Program-made: the position numbers and the translations under genes
Notes under the pieces: model-generated
What the model saw: the letters and a program-made list of their open reading frames with translations, nothing else
What the model was told of the DNA's origin: nothing
Database searches by the model: none
Source of the DNA: JBBDNV01 sp040877415
Lineage (GTDB): Bacteria > Planctomycetota > Planctomycetia > Pirellulales > PALSA-1355
Direction of reading: 5' to 3'
Assembly (NCBI GenBank): GCA_040877415.1
Contig: JBBDNV010000194.1
Span: forward strand, 1-50,676
Length of the DNA: 50,676 nt
Part shown: piece after piece, positions 16,899 to 24,051 of the stretch
How positions within the stretch are numbered: the first letter of the stretch is position 1
Layout of the letters: every line of letters starts with the position of its first letter

Positions 16899-17432
16899 GT
16901 GAAGTTCATTCCGACTACGATTGGCGGCGCCTACAGCATCGAGCCCGAGCGGCTCGCCGACGAGCGCGGCTTTTTCGCGCGCACCTGGTGCGAGCGCGAA
17001 TTTCAAGAACATGGGCTGGAATCGCGACTGGTGCAGTGCAGCATCTCGTATTCGCCCGAGCGCGGGACGCTGCGGGGAATACATTTTCAAGCGCCGCCCC
17101 ACGCGGAGGTGAAGCTGGTTCGCTGCACGCGCGGCGCGATTTACGACGTGATTCTCGATCTGCGGCCGGATTCGCCGACGCGGCTGGCCTGGGCCGCCTT
17201 CGAGCTCAGCGCCGAAAATCACAACGCGCTTTACATCCCCCCGGGACTGGCGCACGGGTTCCTGACGTTGGCCGACGACTGCGAGGTGTTTTACCAGATG
17301 TCGGAGTTCTTCGAAGGCTCTGCGGCTCGCGGCGTGCGATGGAATGACCCGGCGTTTGGAATCGAGTGGCCCCGGCCGGTGATGGTCATCTCTGCGCGCG
17401 ACGCGAACTACCCGCTCTGGCAAGGCAATTGA
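16899..17432 (+). CDS. rfbC: dTDP-4-dehydrorhamnose 3,5-epimerase-like protein (RfbC family)
   Basis: The 177-residue cupin-fold protein shows the family landmarks: ERGFFARTWCEREF, QCSISYSPERGTLRGIHFQ with the catalytic His, EVKLVRCTRGAIYDVILDLR, ALYIPPGLAHGFLTL, and a C-terminal WNDPAFGIEWP. RfbC-type enzymes epimerise C3 and C5 of 4-keto-6-deoxyhexoses bound to dTDP or CDP. The frame extends upstream to 16734, but that part lies inside the palindromic element and has no family similarity, so I chose the GTG at 16899 (KFIPTTIGGAYSIEP). The ribosome-binding site is weak. No rmlA, rmlB or rmlD is present in the window; the substrate may be the CDP sugar of the operon at 26615-33070. Confidence 0.85.
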   Translation: MKFIPTTIGGAYSIEPERLADERGFFARTWCEREFQEHGLESRLVQCSISYSPERGTLRGIHFQAPPHAEVKLVRCTRGAIYDVILDLRPDSPTRLAWAAFELSAENHNALYIPPGLAHGFLTLADDCEVFYQMSEFFEGSAARGVRWNDPAFGIEWPRPVMVISARDANYPLWQGN

Positions 17433-17461
17433 GCACGACAAGATCGGCCCAGCGGCCACAC

Positions 17462-18460
17462 CTAACCGGCCGACCGCAGGTCCGCCGGGTTGCGGCTGTC
17501 CAGCCCAGCCGTCACGTAGCGATCGCCGCCCTGGGCCTTGGCTCGATACATAGCGCAGTCGGCGAAGCGCAGCAAGTCGTCCGGGGCGGTCAATTCGGCG
17601 TAACTCAATGCGATGCCGATACTCACGGTTACGACCAGTTCCGCGCCATCCAGCGCCAGCGGCGTGCGGAGATGCTCGAGGATTCGGTCCGCCACAGCGG
17701 TCGCGTCGCCTGGCTGCCAGAGGTCCTTGAGCAGAATCGTGAACTCATCTCCGTCCCGGCGGGCGACAATGTCTTGGGGTCGCACGCAATGCGAGAACCG
17801 TTGTGCGACGGCCAACAGGGCCCGGTCTCCCATCAGATGACCGTGGCGGTCGTTGATCTGTTTGAAGCCGTCGAGATCGACGAACAGAACTGCAAACCGA
17901 TACGCGCGGTCTTGTTGCGCGCCCTCAATCGCCTCGGCCAGGCACCACTCGAACAAGCGGCGATTCGGCAGGCCGGTCAGAGGGTCGTGATACGCGCTGG
18001 GCAAAGGCGACGGCTTGTATTCACCGATCGCCCCTAGTTTGCACTGGTGGCCGACGATGCGCTCGGGCGTCCCCTGAGCGTCGCGAACCACGATTGCGCA
18101 CAAGTCGGTCCATTGTTGCCCTCCGCCAGGGACGGCCACGCGAAACTGGACCTCGAAGCTGCGCGTGGCGGTGGCGAAGAGTGAAAACAGCTTGCCCCGC
18201 ACACGCCGCCGATCTCCGGGAACGACGCAGTCAAGCCACTCGTCAACCGTGCAGACCAATGCCGGCGCGCGGGAATCGAAGCCCTCTCGGTCGCGCGGAA
18301 AAATGGCAAACTCTTGCCGAGCCAGATCGCATTCCCAGTGGATTCCATCAGCGCACATCCATTGCGAAACTGGGTTGACTGCGGACCTCAGAGCGTCGGC
18401 GGCGAAAGTAGTCGCACCCGCGTGCGCGGGCGACAGCGTCTCGTTTCCCGGATGGCGCAT
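17462..18460 (-). CDS. Diguanylate cyclase with N-terminal PAS-like domain
   Basis: The 332-residue protein has a PAS/PAC-like sensor at about residues 35-145 (SFEVQFRVAVPGGGQQWTDL) and a GGDEF domain at 155-325. The latter includes YHDPLTGLPNRRLFEW, FAVLFVDLDGFKQINDRHGH, the signature DGDEF at 236-240 (first Gly replaced by Asp) and the inhibitory-site motif RPQD at 227-230, five residues before it. No membrane segments are seen. It probably makes cyclic di-GMP in the cytoplasm and is product-inhibited. Whether the G-to-D change affects activity is unknown. It lies convergent to the RfbC-like gene (29 bases apart) and divergent from the Wzz-like gene, inside the polysaccharide locus. That fits c-di-GMP control of the locus. 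Confidence 0.9.
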   Translation of the reverse strand: MRHPGNETLSPAHAGATTFAADALRSAVNPVSQWMCADGIHWECDLARQEFAIFPRDREGFDSRAPALVCTVDEWLDCVVPGDRRRVRGKLFSLFATATRSFEVQFRVAVPGGGQQWTDLCAIVVRDAQGTPERIVGHQCKLGAIGEYKPSPLPSAYHDPLTGLPNRRLFEWCLAEAIEGAQQDRAYRFAVLFVDLDGFKQINDRHGHLMGDRALLAVAQRFSHCVRPQDIVARRDGDEFTILLKDLWQPGDATAVADRILEHLRTPLALDGAELVVTVSIGIALSYAELTAPDDLLRFADCAMYRAKAQGGDRYVTAGLDSRNPADLRSAG

Positions 18461-18781
18461 GGGCTTCCTTTCTAAAGTCGGCTGCTAGAGACGAGACGAC
18501 CCACTCTTCTCTGTTACCGCATTTCGCCCAGGCCGTTGCCGGAATCGATTGTTGAGAAACCGACTAACTTGCCCCAAGCGCCGAAAAATCAACGCAAAGC
18601 CTCCTAAGCATACAAACTTTTCAATACTCTTCAACACCCTGATTCCTGCATTCTTTTAATATTTCTTATAAAAATTATTCTCCTCATATTGCATAAATCC
18701 TCTGTAGTTATTACAATCCCTCGCCAGCCGAAACTACTTGTCAGTTAATCCTTAACACGACCTCCAACCCCCTTCTAGACT
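18461..18781. other. AT-rich divergent promoter region
   Basis: This 321-bp gap between the diguanylate cyclase (minus) and the Wzz-like gene (plus) has no ORF. Bases 18590-18720 are strikingly AT-rich compared with the rest of the window. It probably holds promoters in both directions. Confidence 0.7.
18689..18717 (+). promoter_or_regulatory. Candidate promoter of the Wzz-Wzx-Wzy operon
   Basis: TTGCAT at 18689-18694 and TACAAT at 18712-18717 have the ideal 17-base spacing. They lie about 65 bases upstream of the Wzz-like ATG. This is a sequence match only. Confidence 0.45.
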
Positions 18782-20437
18782 ATGAAAACCACTCACTCCC
18801 CCGAGACGTCGCCGTTCGACGTCGCTCGCACTGTGGCTCGGCACTGGAGATTGTCGGCCAGCTTTCTCGTGGCCAGCGGGCTCGTCACCCTTTTGGTGTT
18901 CTGGTACTTCCCACGAACCTACCGCTCCGAAAGCAAGCTTTACATCCGCGCGGGTCGTGAAACGGCGTCGTTGGACGCCACCGCCATGATCGGCCGAACG
19001 TTTGCCGGGCCACTGGTGAACGCGGAGCGTGAAAACGAGATCAACTCGGTTACCGAGACCCTGCGGAGCCGGCTGTTGCTGGAACGCGTCGTCGACGCCG
19101 TCACGCCCCAGGCCGTTCTTTCCGAACGCGTTGATCTTGGGAGTGCCCGCAACCCGGCGCGCGACGCCGACCCGACCGCGACCGACCGAGCGGCGTCTGG
19201 CGAACAGAACCCGATGCAAGTTGCCGGCGTCCAGTTCGAGGGCGACTGGACGCGCGCGCTCAGCGACCGCGAGCGCGCGGTTCTCAAGCTGCAGAAGATG
19301 ATCGACGTCGAGCGCGTCAAGAAGTCGGACGTCGTCGGCGTGACTTGCGAGAGTCACAACCCGCGGCTGGCGCAAATGATCGTGGGCCGCCTCGTCGACT
19401 TCTATCTGGCCGAGCATTTGCGGCTGAATCGCACGCCCGGCGCGCATGAGTTCCTGGAGCATCAAACGGCCCAGATGCTCGAGCAGTTGGCGCGCACGGA
19501 GGAAGAGCTGCGACTCGTCAAAAACGAGACGGGAATCGCGGCGCCTGATGACCAGCGATCGCTGATCGTCACCAAGGCCGCGCGGCTCGAGGACGAACTG
19601 TTGACCACGTCCGCGATGCTGGCGGGCACCGAGGCCGAAGTGAACGTGCTGCGAGAGAAAGTCGCCAAGCTGCCGGATCGGATCGTCACTGCGCGGACCG
19701 ACGACATTCCCAGCCACGATGCCGACCTGATGCGCAATGAGCTCTATCGGCTGCAAATGATCGAGCAGGAATTGACCTCCAGGTATACGGATGAACATTT
19801 CAGCGTCAAGCAGATTCGCGAGCGCACCGTCTTGGCCAAGAAGGTCCTCGCCGAAACGGACGAATCGCACGACCAGATCACTCTCGGTCCGAACAGCGTA
19901 TACGACCAGACCGAAGTATCGCTTGTGAAGCAAGAATCCCTGCTGGCCGCCTTGCGCACCAAGGAGGAAGTCTTGAAAGCCCAATTGACGCGGGTTCGCG
20001 GAGACATCAAGGAATTCAACGCCAATGAACTGCGGGTGGCACGGTTGTTACGCGATCAGAAGCGATTCGAAGACGATTACCAGGCGTACACCAAACATCT
20101 GGAACAGGCCCGGATCGATAACGCCTTGGAAGTCGGCCGGATCTCGAGCATCAACATTTTGCAACCGGCGACTTTCGAGCCGAAACCCGTAACCTTCAAG
20201 ACCTCCTTGATTCTGTACTTTGGCCTGCTGATCGGGCTGGTCGGAGCCATTGGACTGCCCATGGTCGCCGAATCGCTCGACTCGCCCTTCGAGAATTCGC
20301 AAGACGTCGAGAACCACTTGGGCATTCCGGTGTTGGCGTCGATTCCGCGATTCCGGTCAGAGCAACTTTCCGGCAACGGCACGACGCAACATTCCGGCAA
20401 CGGCACGACGCAGCATTCCGGCAACGGCACGACCTAG
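18782..20437 (+). CDS. Wzz/GumC-like polysaccharide chain-length determinant protein
   Basis: The 551-residue inner-membrane protein has a cytoplasmic start, a first transmembrane helix at about residues 27-46 (SFLVASGLVTLLVFWYF) and the Wzz motif YRSESKLYIRAGRE. A long coiled-coil periplasmic region follows (for example LEQLARTEEELRLVKNETGI), then a second helix near residue 480 (LILYFGLLIGLVGAIGLPM) and a short cytoplasmic tail (FENSQDVENHLGIPVLASIP). That last motif is typical of the junction to a BY-kinase, but the kinase domain is absent and is encoded separately downstream. The tail ends in SGNGTTQH repeats coded by a 24-bp tandem repeat. Such proteins set chain length and couple polymerase to export. 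The start has no strong ribosome-binding site. Confidence 0.92.
   Translation: MKTTHSPETSPFDVARTVARHWRLSASFLVASGLVTLLVFWYFPRTYRSESKLYIRAGRETASLDATAMIGRTFAGPLVNAERENEINSVTETLRSRLLLERVVDAVTPQAVLSERVDLGSARNPARDADPTATDRAASGEQNPMQVAGVQFEGDWTRALSDRERAVLKLQKMIDVERVKKSDVVGVTCESHNPRLAQMIVGRLVDFYLAEHLRLNRTPGAHEFLEHQTAQMLEQLARTEEELRLVKNETGIAAPDDQRSLIVTKAARLEDELLTTSAMLAGTEAEVNVLREKVAKLPDRIVTARTDDIPSHDADLMRNELYRLQMIEQELTSRYTDEHFSVKQIRERTVLAKKVLAETDESHDQITLGPNSVYDQTEVSLVKQESLLAALRTKEEVLKAQLTRVRGDIKEFNANELRVARLLRDQKRFEDDYQAYTKHLEQARIDNALEVGRISSINILQPATFEPKPVTFKTSLILYFGLLIGLVGAIGLPMVAESLDSPFENSQDVENHLGIPVLASIPRFRSEQLSGNGTTQHSGNGTTQHSGNGTT
20369..20434 (+). repeat. 24-bp tandem repeat (2.75 copies) at the 3' end of the Wzz-like gene
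   Basis: Units start at 20369, 20393 and 20417, and the third is cut at 18 bases by the stop codon. Units 1 and 2 differ by one silent base (caa/cag). They encode SGNGTTQH-SGNGTTQH-SGNGTT. Because the unit is a multiple of three, copy-number change would lengthen or shorten the tail without a frameshift. Confidence 0.9.
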
Positions 20438-20492
20438 CTAGGAAATCACAAACGCCGGTCACCCGCGTTGGCACCCGAGGGGAAAATATTTG

Positions 20493-20726
20493 ATGCATGG
20501 AATACGTGTTTTCATGGCCGAAGTCACCGACCGGAACGGGATCGATCCGGCCGCCCATTTGCGCGAAACCGTGGAACGGCACCCCGCCGAAAGCAATCCA
20601 GCCGAATTGCTCAGGGGGGCCTATGAATCGCATGCGCAGGGGCAGCCGTCGTCCTATCCGGGAAGCCGTCGCGCTAGTCCCGCGGACGGCAAGGCGCGGA
20701 GGCGCTTTTCGAGGAGACTTCCATGA
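20493..20726 (+). CDS. Small ORF coupled to the degenerate kinase gene
   Basis: The 77-residue ORF starts at an ATG at 20493 with GAGGGG about 10 bases upstream and ends in an ATGA overlap with the next gene. It begins MHGIRVFMAEVTDRNG and ends in a very basic tail (GKARRRFSRRLP). The first two thirds use GC-rich third positions like the neighbours. I find no homology to a known domain. It could be a real small protein, a remnant of the kinase N-terminus, or a translational leader for the next gene. Confidence 0.4.
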   Translation: MHGIRVFMAEVTDRNGIDPAAHLRETVERHPAESNPAELLRGAYESHAQGQPSSYPGSRRASPADGKARRRFSRRLP

Positions 20727-21382
20727 GCTCAGAAACGTTCGACCATGCGACCGCGATCGACGTCCCTCGAAGTTTGCGACCCGCCACCAGCAACGCCTAT
20801 TACCGGGCTTTGTACCGGCGATTGCTCCTCGAGTCGGCTTCCGAGCGATCGGTCCGCGTGGTGGGGGTAACCAGTTGCCGGCATGGCGCGGGAGTCAGCA
20901 CCGTCGCCAGTGGATTGGCCATTGCCGCAGCCGAGGACGGCCAGGCGAAGGTGCTTCTCGTGGACGCCAGTCCCGAGGCTCCCGTGGACTATCCAATCTT
21001 TGCTCTCGATCAGGCGCTGCGCGTTCACAATGTCGAGCAAGCTGCCGCCGCGCTCGAACAGGTCTTGCAGCCGTCCTACCTGGAGAAGTTGTGGGTGCTT
21101 CCCCTGGGCACGGCCTTTAACGGATCGCCGAAGTCGAAATCGAAAACAACGATCCGGGAGCTGCTCAGCAATCTGTTGCAGGAATTCTCGTTCATCGTGG
21201 TGGATATGGTGCCGGTCGATCAGCTCGGCCGCGGCGTTCAGATCACAAGCGCGGTTGACGGCATCGTGCTCGTCGTCGACGCGGAGCATACCCTGCGAAG
21301 CCAGGCTCGGGCGGCGACCGGCGCGCTGGCGCGCGCCCGCCTGCTGGGCGCGGTTGTGAACAAGCGATCGGAAACCGAGTAA
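20723..21382 (+). CDS. Degenerate BY-kinase-like (CpsD/ExoP) ATPase
   Basis: The 219-residue protein has the fold of the ATPase half of bacterial tyrosine kinases: NAYYRALYRRLLLES at the N-terminus, VVGVTSCRHGAGVSTVASGL in the P-loop position, VLLVDASPEAP in the Walker A' position and FIVVDMVPVDQLG in the Walker B position. The P-loop lysine is replaced by Val58 (GAGVST instead of GEGKST) and the second Asp of Walker A' by Ser83. The C-terminal tyrosine cluster of BY-kinases is absent. It is therefore likely catalytically impaired and may act as a structural or regulatory partner of the Wzz-like protein upstream. An ATGA overlap couples it to the small ORF. Seen directly: missing residues. 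Inferred: loss of activity. Confidence 0.85.
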   Translation: MSSETFDHATAIDVPRSLRPATSNAYYRALYRRLLLESASERSVRVVGVTSCRHGAGVSTVASGLAIAAAEDGQAKVLLVDASPEAPVDYPIFALDQALRVHNVEQAAAALEQVLQPSYLEKLWVLPLGTAFNGSPKSKSKTTIRELLSNLLQEFSFIVVDMVPVDQLGRGVQITSAVDGIVLVVDAEHTLRSQARAATGALARARLLGAVVNKRSETE

Positions 21383-21436
21383 CGCAATCAGCCAGGAAAC
21401 GCCTCGACCAATTCGTTCAACTTATTTCATCCGCCG

Positions 21437-21483
21437 GGCCGGTCCTTGACCGCATCCTGGCCGAAGTTCGCGCCGGCCTTTTT
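21437..21483 (+). terminator. Terminator- or attenuator-like hairpin before the sugar transferase gene
   Basis: GGCCG (21459-21463) can pair with CGGCC (21474-21478), and T5 follows at 21479-21483, giving a weak intrinsic terminator 28 bases before the next start codon. GGCCGG at 21437-21442 can pair with the same CCGGCC (21473-21478), so two mutually exclusive folds exist, as in an attenuator. The stems are short; this is tentative. Confidence 0.35.
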
Positions 21484-21511
21484 ATATCCAGAAGCGTAGA
21501 TTATCCCGACC

Positions 21512-22588
21512 ATGTTCCTTTCCAGATTTGTCCGCTTATTTCGCTCGCGGCGGCCGTTTACGGCAGAGCTGGACGAGCTGCTCTCCGTCGATCAACTACG
21601 AAACATCCTCAGCCGCGAAAGAGCGCGAGCCGACCGCAGCGGCCTCGGCTTCGTCATGCTCAAATTCACCCCTGGCGCGGAAGCAACTTCTCAGGACACG
21701 CTGGTCCGCCTGGCCAAGATCCTGAAAAGCCGTTTGCGCTGCACGGATGAGGCCGGCTGGTTGGGCGAACAGCAAGTCGGCGTTGTGCTGCCAGGCACCT
21801 CGGTGACCGGCGCTAGGAGCGTGGCCAACGACGTCTGTCGGGGCTTTGGCGAACTGACGCCGCCGCGCTGCGAAGCGTTTTTTTATCCCTCGGACTCCAC
21901 GCACTCATCCAATGGCCAGCAAAACGGCTCGGCGAAACCGGCGGAATCGGAGATCCCCGTGGGCGCCCTGGAGCCCCTGTTCGCGTCGCCTTTGCTCTTG
22001 ACCAAACGAGCCGTCGACGTGTTCGGAGCGATCGTGGCTCTCGTCCTGCTGGCTCCAGCCATGCTGGCGGTGGCCGTGCTGGTGAAACTGATGTCGCCCG
22101 GTCCCGTCTTTTTCAGGCAATTGCGCGCCGGTCGGGCCGCCAAAGCGTTCTGGATTTACAAGTTCCGCACGATGCAGGTCGACGCCGACGGGCTGAAGCA
22201 ACAACTGCGCGACCGCAACGAACTGAGCGGTCCGGCTTTCAAGATCAAGGACGATCCTCGATTGACGTCGATCGGCCGCTTTCTGCGGCGCTCGAGCATC
22301 GACGAGCTGCCGCAGCTTTGGAACGTGCTCAAGGGCGACATGTCGCTCGTGGGCCCGCGCCCTCTGCCGTGCGACGAATCGGCCGCCTGCTCCGGCTGGC
22401 AAAAAGGACGCCTCAACGTCACGCCCGGCCTGACTTGCATCTGGCAAGTGAAAGGGCGATCGCACGTCACGTTCGACGAATGGATGCGCATGGATCTGGA
22501 CTACGTCCAAAACAGATCGTTCATCAAAGACCTGAAGATTCTGGCCGACACGCTGCCCGCAGTGTTGTTTGGCGAAGGTGCCTACTGA
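21512..22588 (+). CDS. Initiating phosphoglycosyl transferase fused to an inactive GGDEF-like domain
   Basis: The 358-residue protein has two parts. Residues of about 22-125 follow the GGDEF pattern: LRNILSRERARADRSGLGFV, LAKILKSRLRCTDEAGWLG and VGVVLPGTSVTGARSVANDV. The catalytic signature is replaced by GEQQV (85-89), while RCTD (76-79) preserves the RxxD inhibitory site exactly five residues before it. Residues 160-358 are a monotopic bacterial sugar transferase (WbaP/PglC catalytic core): KRAVDVFGAIVALVLLAPAM as the re-entrant helix, IYKFRTMQVDAD, SSIDELPQLWNVLKGDMSLV with the catalytic Asp-Glu pair, and GLTCIWQVKGRS. It transfers a sugar phosphate to undecaprenyl phosphate, the first committed step. 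The four-helix N-terminus of WbaP is missing and replaced by the GGDEF-like domain. c-di-GMP binding is inferred. Confidence 0.9.
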   Translation: MFLSRFVRLFRSRRPFTAELDELLSVDQLRNILSRERARADRSGLGFVMLKFTPGAEATSQDTLVRLAKILKSRLRCTDEAGWLGEQQVGVVLPGTSVTGARSVANDVCRGFGELTPPRCEAFFYPSDSTHSSNGQQNGSAKPAESEIPVGALEPLFASPLLLTKRAVDVFGAIVALVLLAPAMLAVAVLVKLMSPGPVFFRQLRAGRAAKAFWIYKFRTMQVDADGLKQQLRDRNELSGPAFKIKDDPRLTSIGRFLRRSSIDELPQLWNVLKGDMSLVGPRPLPCDESAACSGWQKGRLNVTPGLTCIWQVKGRSHVTFDEWMRMDLDYVQNRSFIKDLKILADTLPAVLFGEGAY

Positions 22589-22707
22589 CCCCCCAGGCCC
22601 TCGGGCCGTTGACAAGGTACGCGTCCCATCGAACCCCCCAAGTATCAAATGACACCGCTCAACACCGGCCGGGTTTTCCTGAAACCGCAACGGCCGCGCG
22701 ACTCGGA

Positions 22708-24051
22708 ATGACCCTCGGAGCCGACCCACATCTTGAAGTCGCACTTACCGGGTCGTGGTTGGACCGGCTGGTGGCGCGCTTTCTGGCGCGATTCGGCGTC
22801 ACGGCGTACCACGGCACGCTGTCGGTGTTCGACCAACTGGTCGTCGGCGGCTCGCGCCTGCTCACGTCGATCATCGTCGGCCGCGCGTGCGGGCCCGAGG
22901 AATTGGGCGATTATGCGCTGGGATTCGTGCTCTTCTGTTTCGCGGTTTGCGTGCAAACCGGCCTCATCTCGCTGCCCTACACGCTCTACTATAATTATTT
23001 CGAGGGAGACGAACGGCGCGCTTATTCGGGCAGTATGCTCGTGCACCTTGCGGTGCTCGGATTGGCGGCGACGGCCACGCTGGGCCTGGTTGGCGGAGCG
23101 TTTGCCTGGGGCTACGGGCCGCCCGAACTGGCGCCGCTGGTGGGGATCCTGGCCATCACGTTTCCCCTGGTTTTTCTGCAGGAATTCGCGCGCCGATTTG
23201 CGCTTGCGCGCCTCGAGATGCGGACGGTTCTGAGCGTCGACATCGCCATGGCGGTGATCCAGGTCGGAGGCCTCGCCGTGCTGGCCGCCCTGGGCTGGCT
23301 GTCGGCGATCGGCGCCTTCGCCGCCATGGGTGTCGGAGCGGCGATCGCGGGGATTACGTGGCTGGTCTGTGCACAGCGGCTGTTTTTGATTCGCCGGGCG
23401 CGGCTGTGGGCCGACGCCAAGCGAAACTGGCGAAGCGGACGGTGGATGCTGGTCAGCCAACTGATCCTGGCGACCCGCGTTCATTCCGAGCTCTGGTTGG
23501 TGGCGCTGCTGATGGACATCACGTCGACCGGCATTTTCGCGGCTTGCGAAGTGCTCGTGCGGCTGTCGACCCCCTTCCCGATAGCGGTTGCCAACATTTT
23601 GTTCCCCTCGGCCGCCAGCGCCTACGCCCAAGGCGACACGTCGAAGGTGCGCCGCCTGGTGCGTCAATCGGCGGCCGTGCTCTGCGCGGGAGCGTTGCCG
23701 TTTTGCCTCCTGTTCGCGCTGTTCGGCGCGGTATTGCTGACGAAGCTTTATGGCAATGCGTTCGCCGGACAAGGGGTCGTCGTGTCGCTCCTGGCGCTGG
23801 GCGTCGTTGCCGATGCGGTGGATACCGCGGCCTCCAACGGACTGTTCGGGATCGGCCGGCCAAACGTCCATTTCTACGCCACCGCGCTGGGCACGATGAT
23901 AACGCTGGCTGTTTCGGTCGTGCTCATCCCACGCTGGGGCCTCATCGGGGCGGCCCAGGGGAGGCTGGTGGGACGCTGCTTCACGTCGGGCGTGCAATGG
24001 GTGGCGTTCTTTCAATTGTCGAATCGGCTTGCGCCGGGGGAACTGTCATGA
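22708..24051 (+). CDS. Wzx-like polysaccharide flippase (MOP superfamily)
   Basis: The 447-residue protein has about twelve hydrophobic segments across its length (for example LGDYALGFVLFCFAVCVQTG, LVGILAITFPLVFLQEFA and MITLAVSVVLIPRWGLIGAA), as in Wzx/MATE-like lipid-linked oligosaccharide flippases. The segment LLTSIIVGRACGPEELGDYA is the usual first loop of polysaccharide-biosynthesis MOP proteins. It would move the undecaprenyl-linked repeat unit across the inner membrane. The ATG at 22708 starts just before the first conserved segment; the frame opens upstream to 22318 but overlaps the sugar transferase gene. It overlaps the polymerase gene by four bases (ATGA). No strong ribosome-binding site is visible. 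Confidence 0.85.
   Translation: MTLGADPHLEVALTGSWLDRLVARFLARFGVTAYHGTLSVFDQLVVGGSRLLTSIIVGRACGPEELGDYALGFVLFCFAVCVQTGLISLPYTLYYNYFEGDERRAYSGSMLVHLAVLGLAATATLGLVGGAFAWGYGPPELAPLVGILAITFPLVFLQEFARRFALARLEMRTVLSVDIAMAVIQVGGLAVLAALGWLSAIGAFAAMGVGAAIAGITWLVCAQRLFLIRRARLWADAKRNWRSGRWMLVSQLILATRVHSELWLVALLMDITSTGIFAACEVLVRLSTPFPIAVANILFPSAASAYAQGDTSKVRRLVRQSAAVLCAGALPFCLLFALFGAVLLTKLYGNAFAGQGVVVSLLALGVVADAVDTAASNGLFGIGRPNVHFYATALGTMITLAVSVVLIPRWGLIGAAQGRLVGRCFTSGVQWVAFFQLSNRLAPGELS

Noticed and set aside
20497..21120. 207-codon ORF across the pseudo-kinase gene start
   Set aside because: It is out of frame with the CpsD-like domain and gives an Arg/Gly-rich product; the 20723 frame carries the conserved motifs.
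22645..24015. Minus-strand ORF of 456 codons opposite the flippase gene
   Set aside because: The translation is Arg/His/Gln-rich without motifs, whereas the plus strand codes a membrane protein with a clear hydrophobic pattern.
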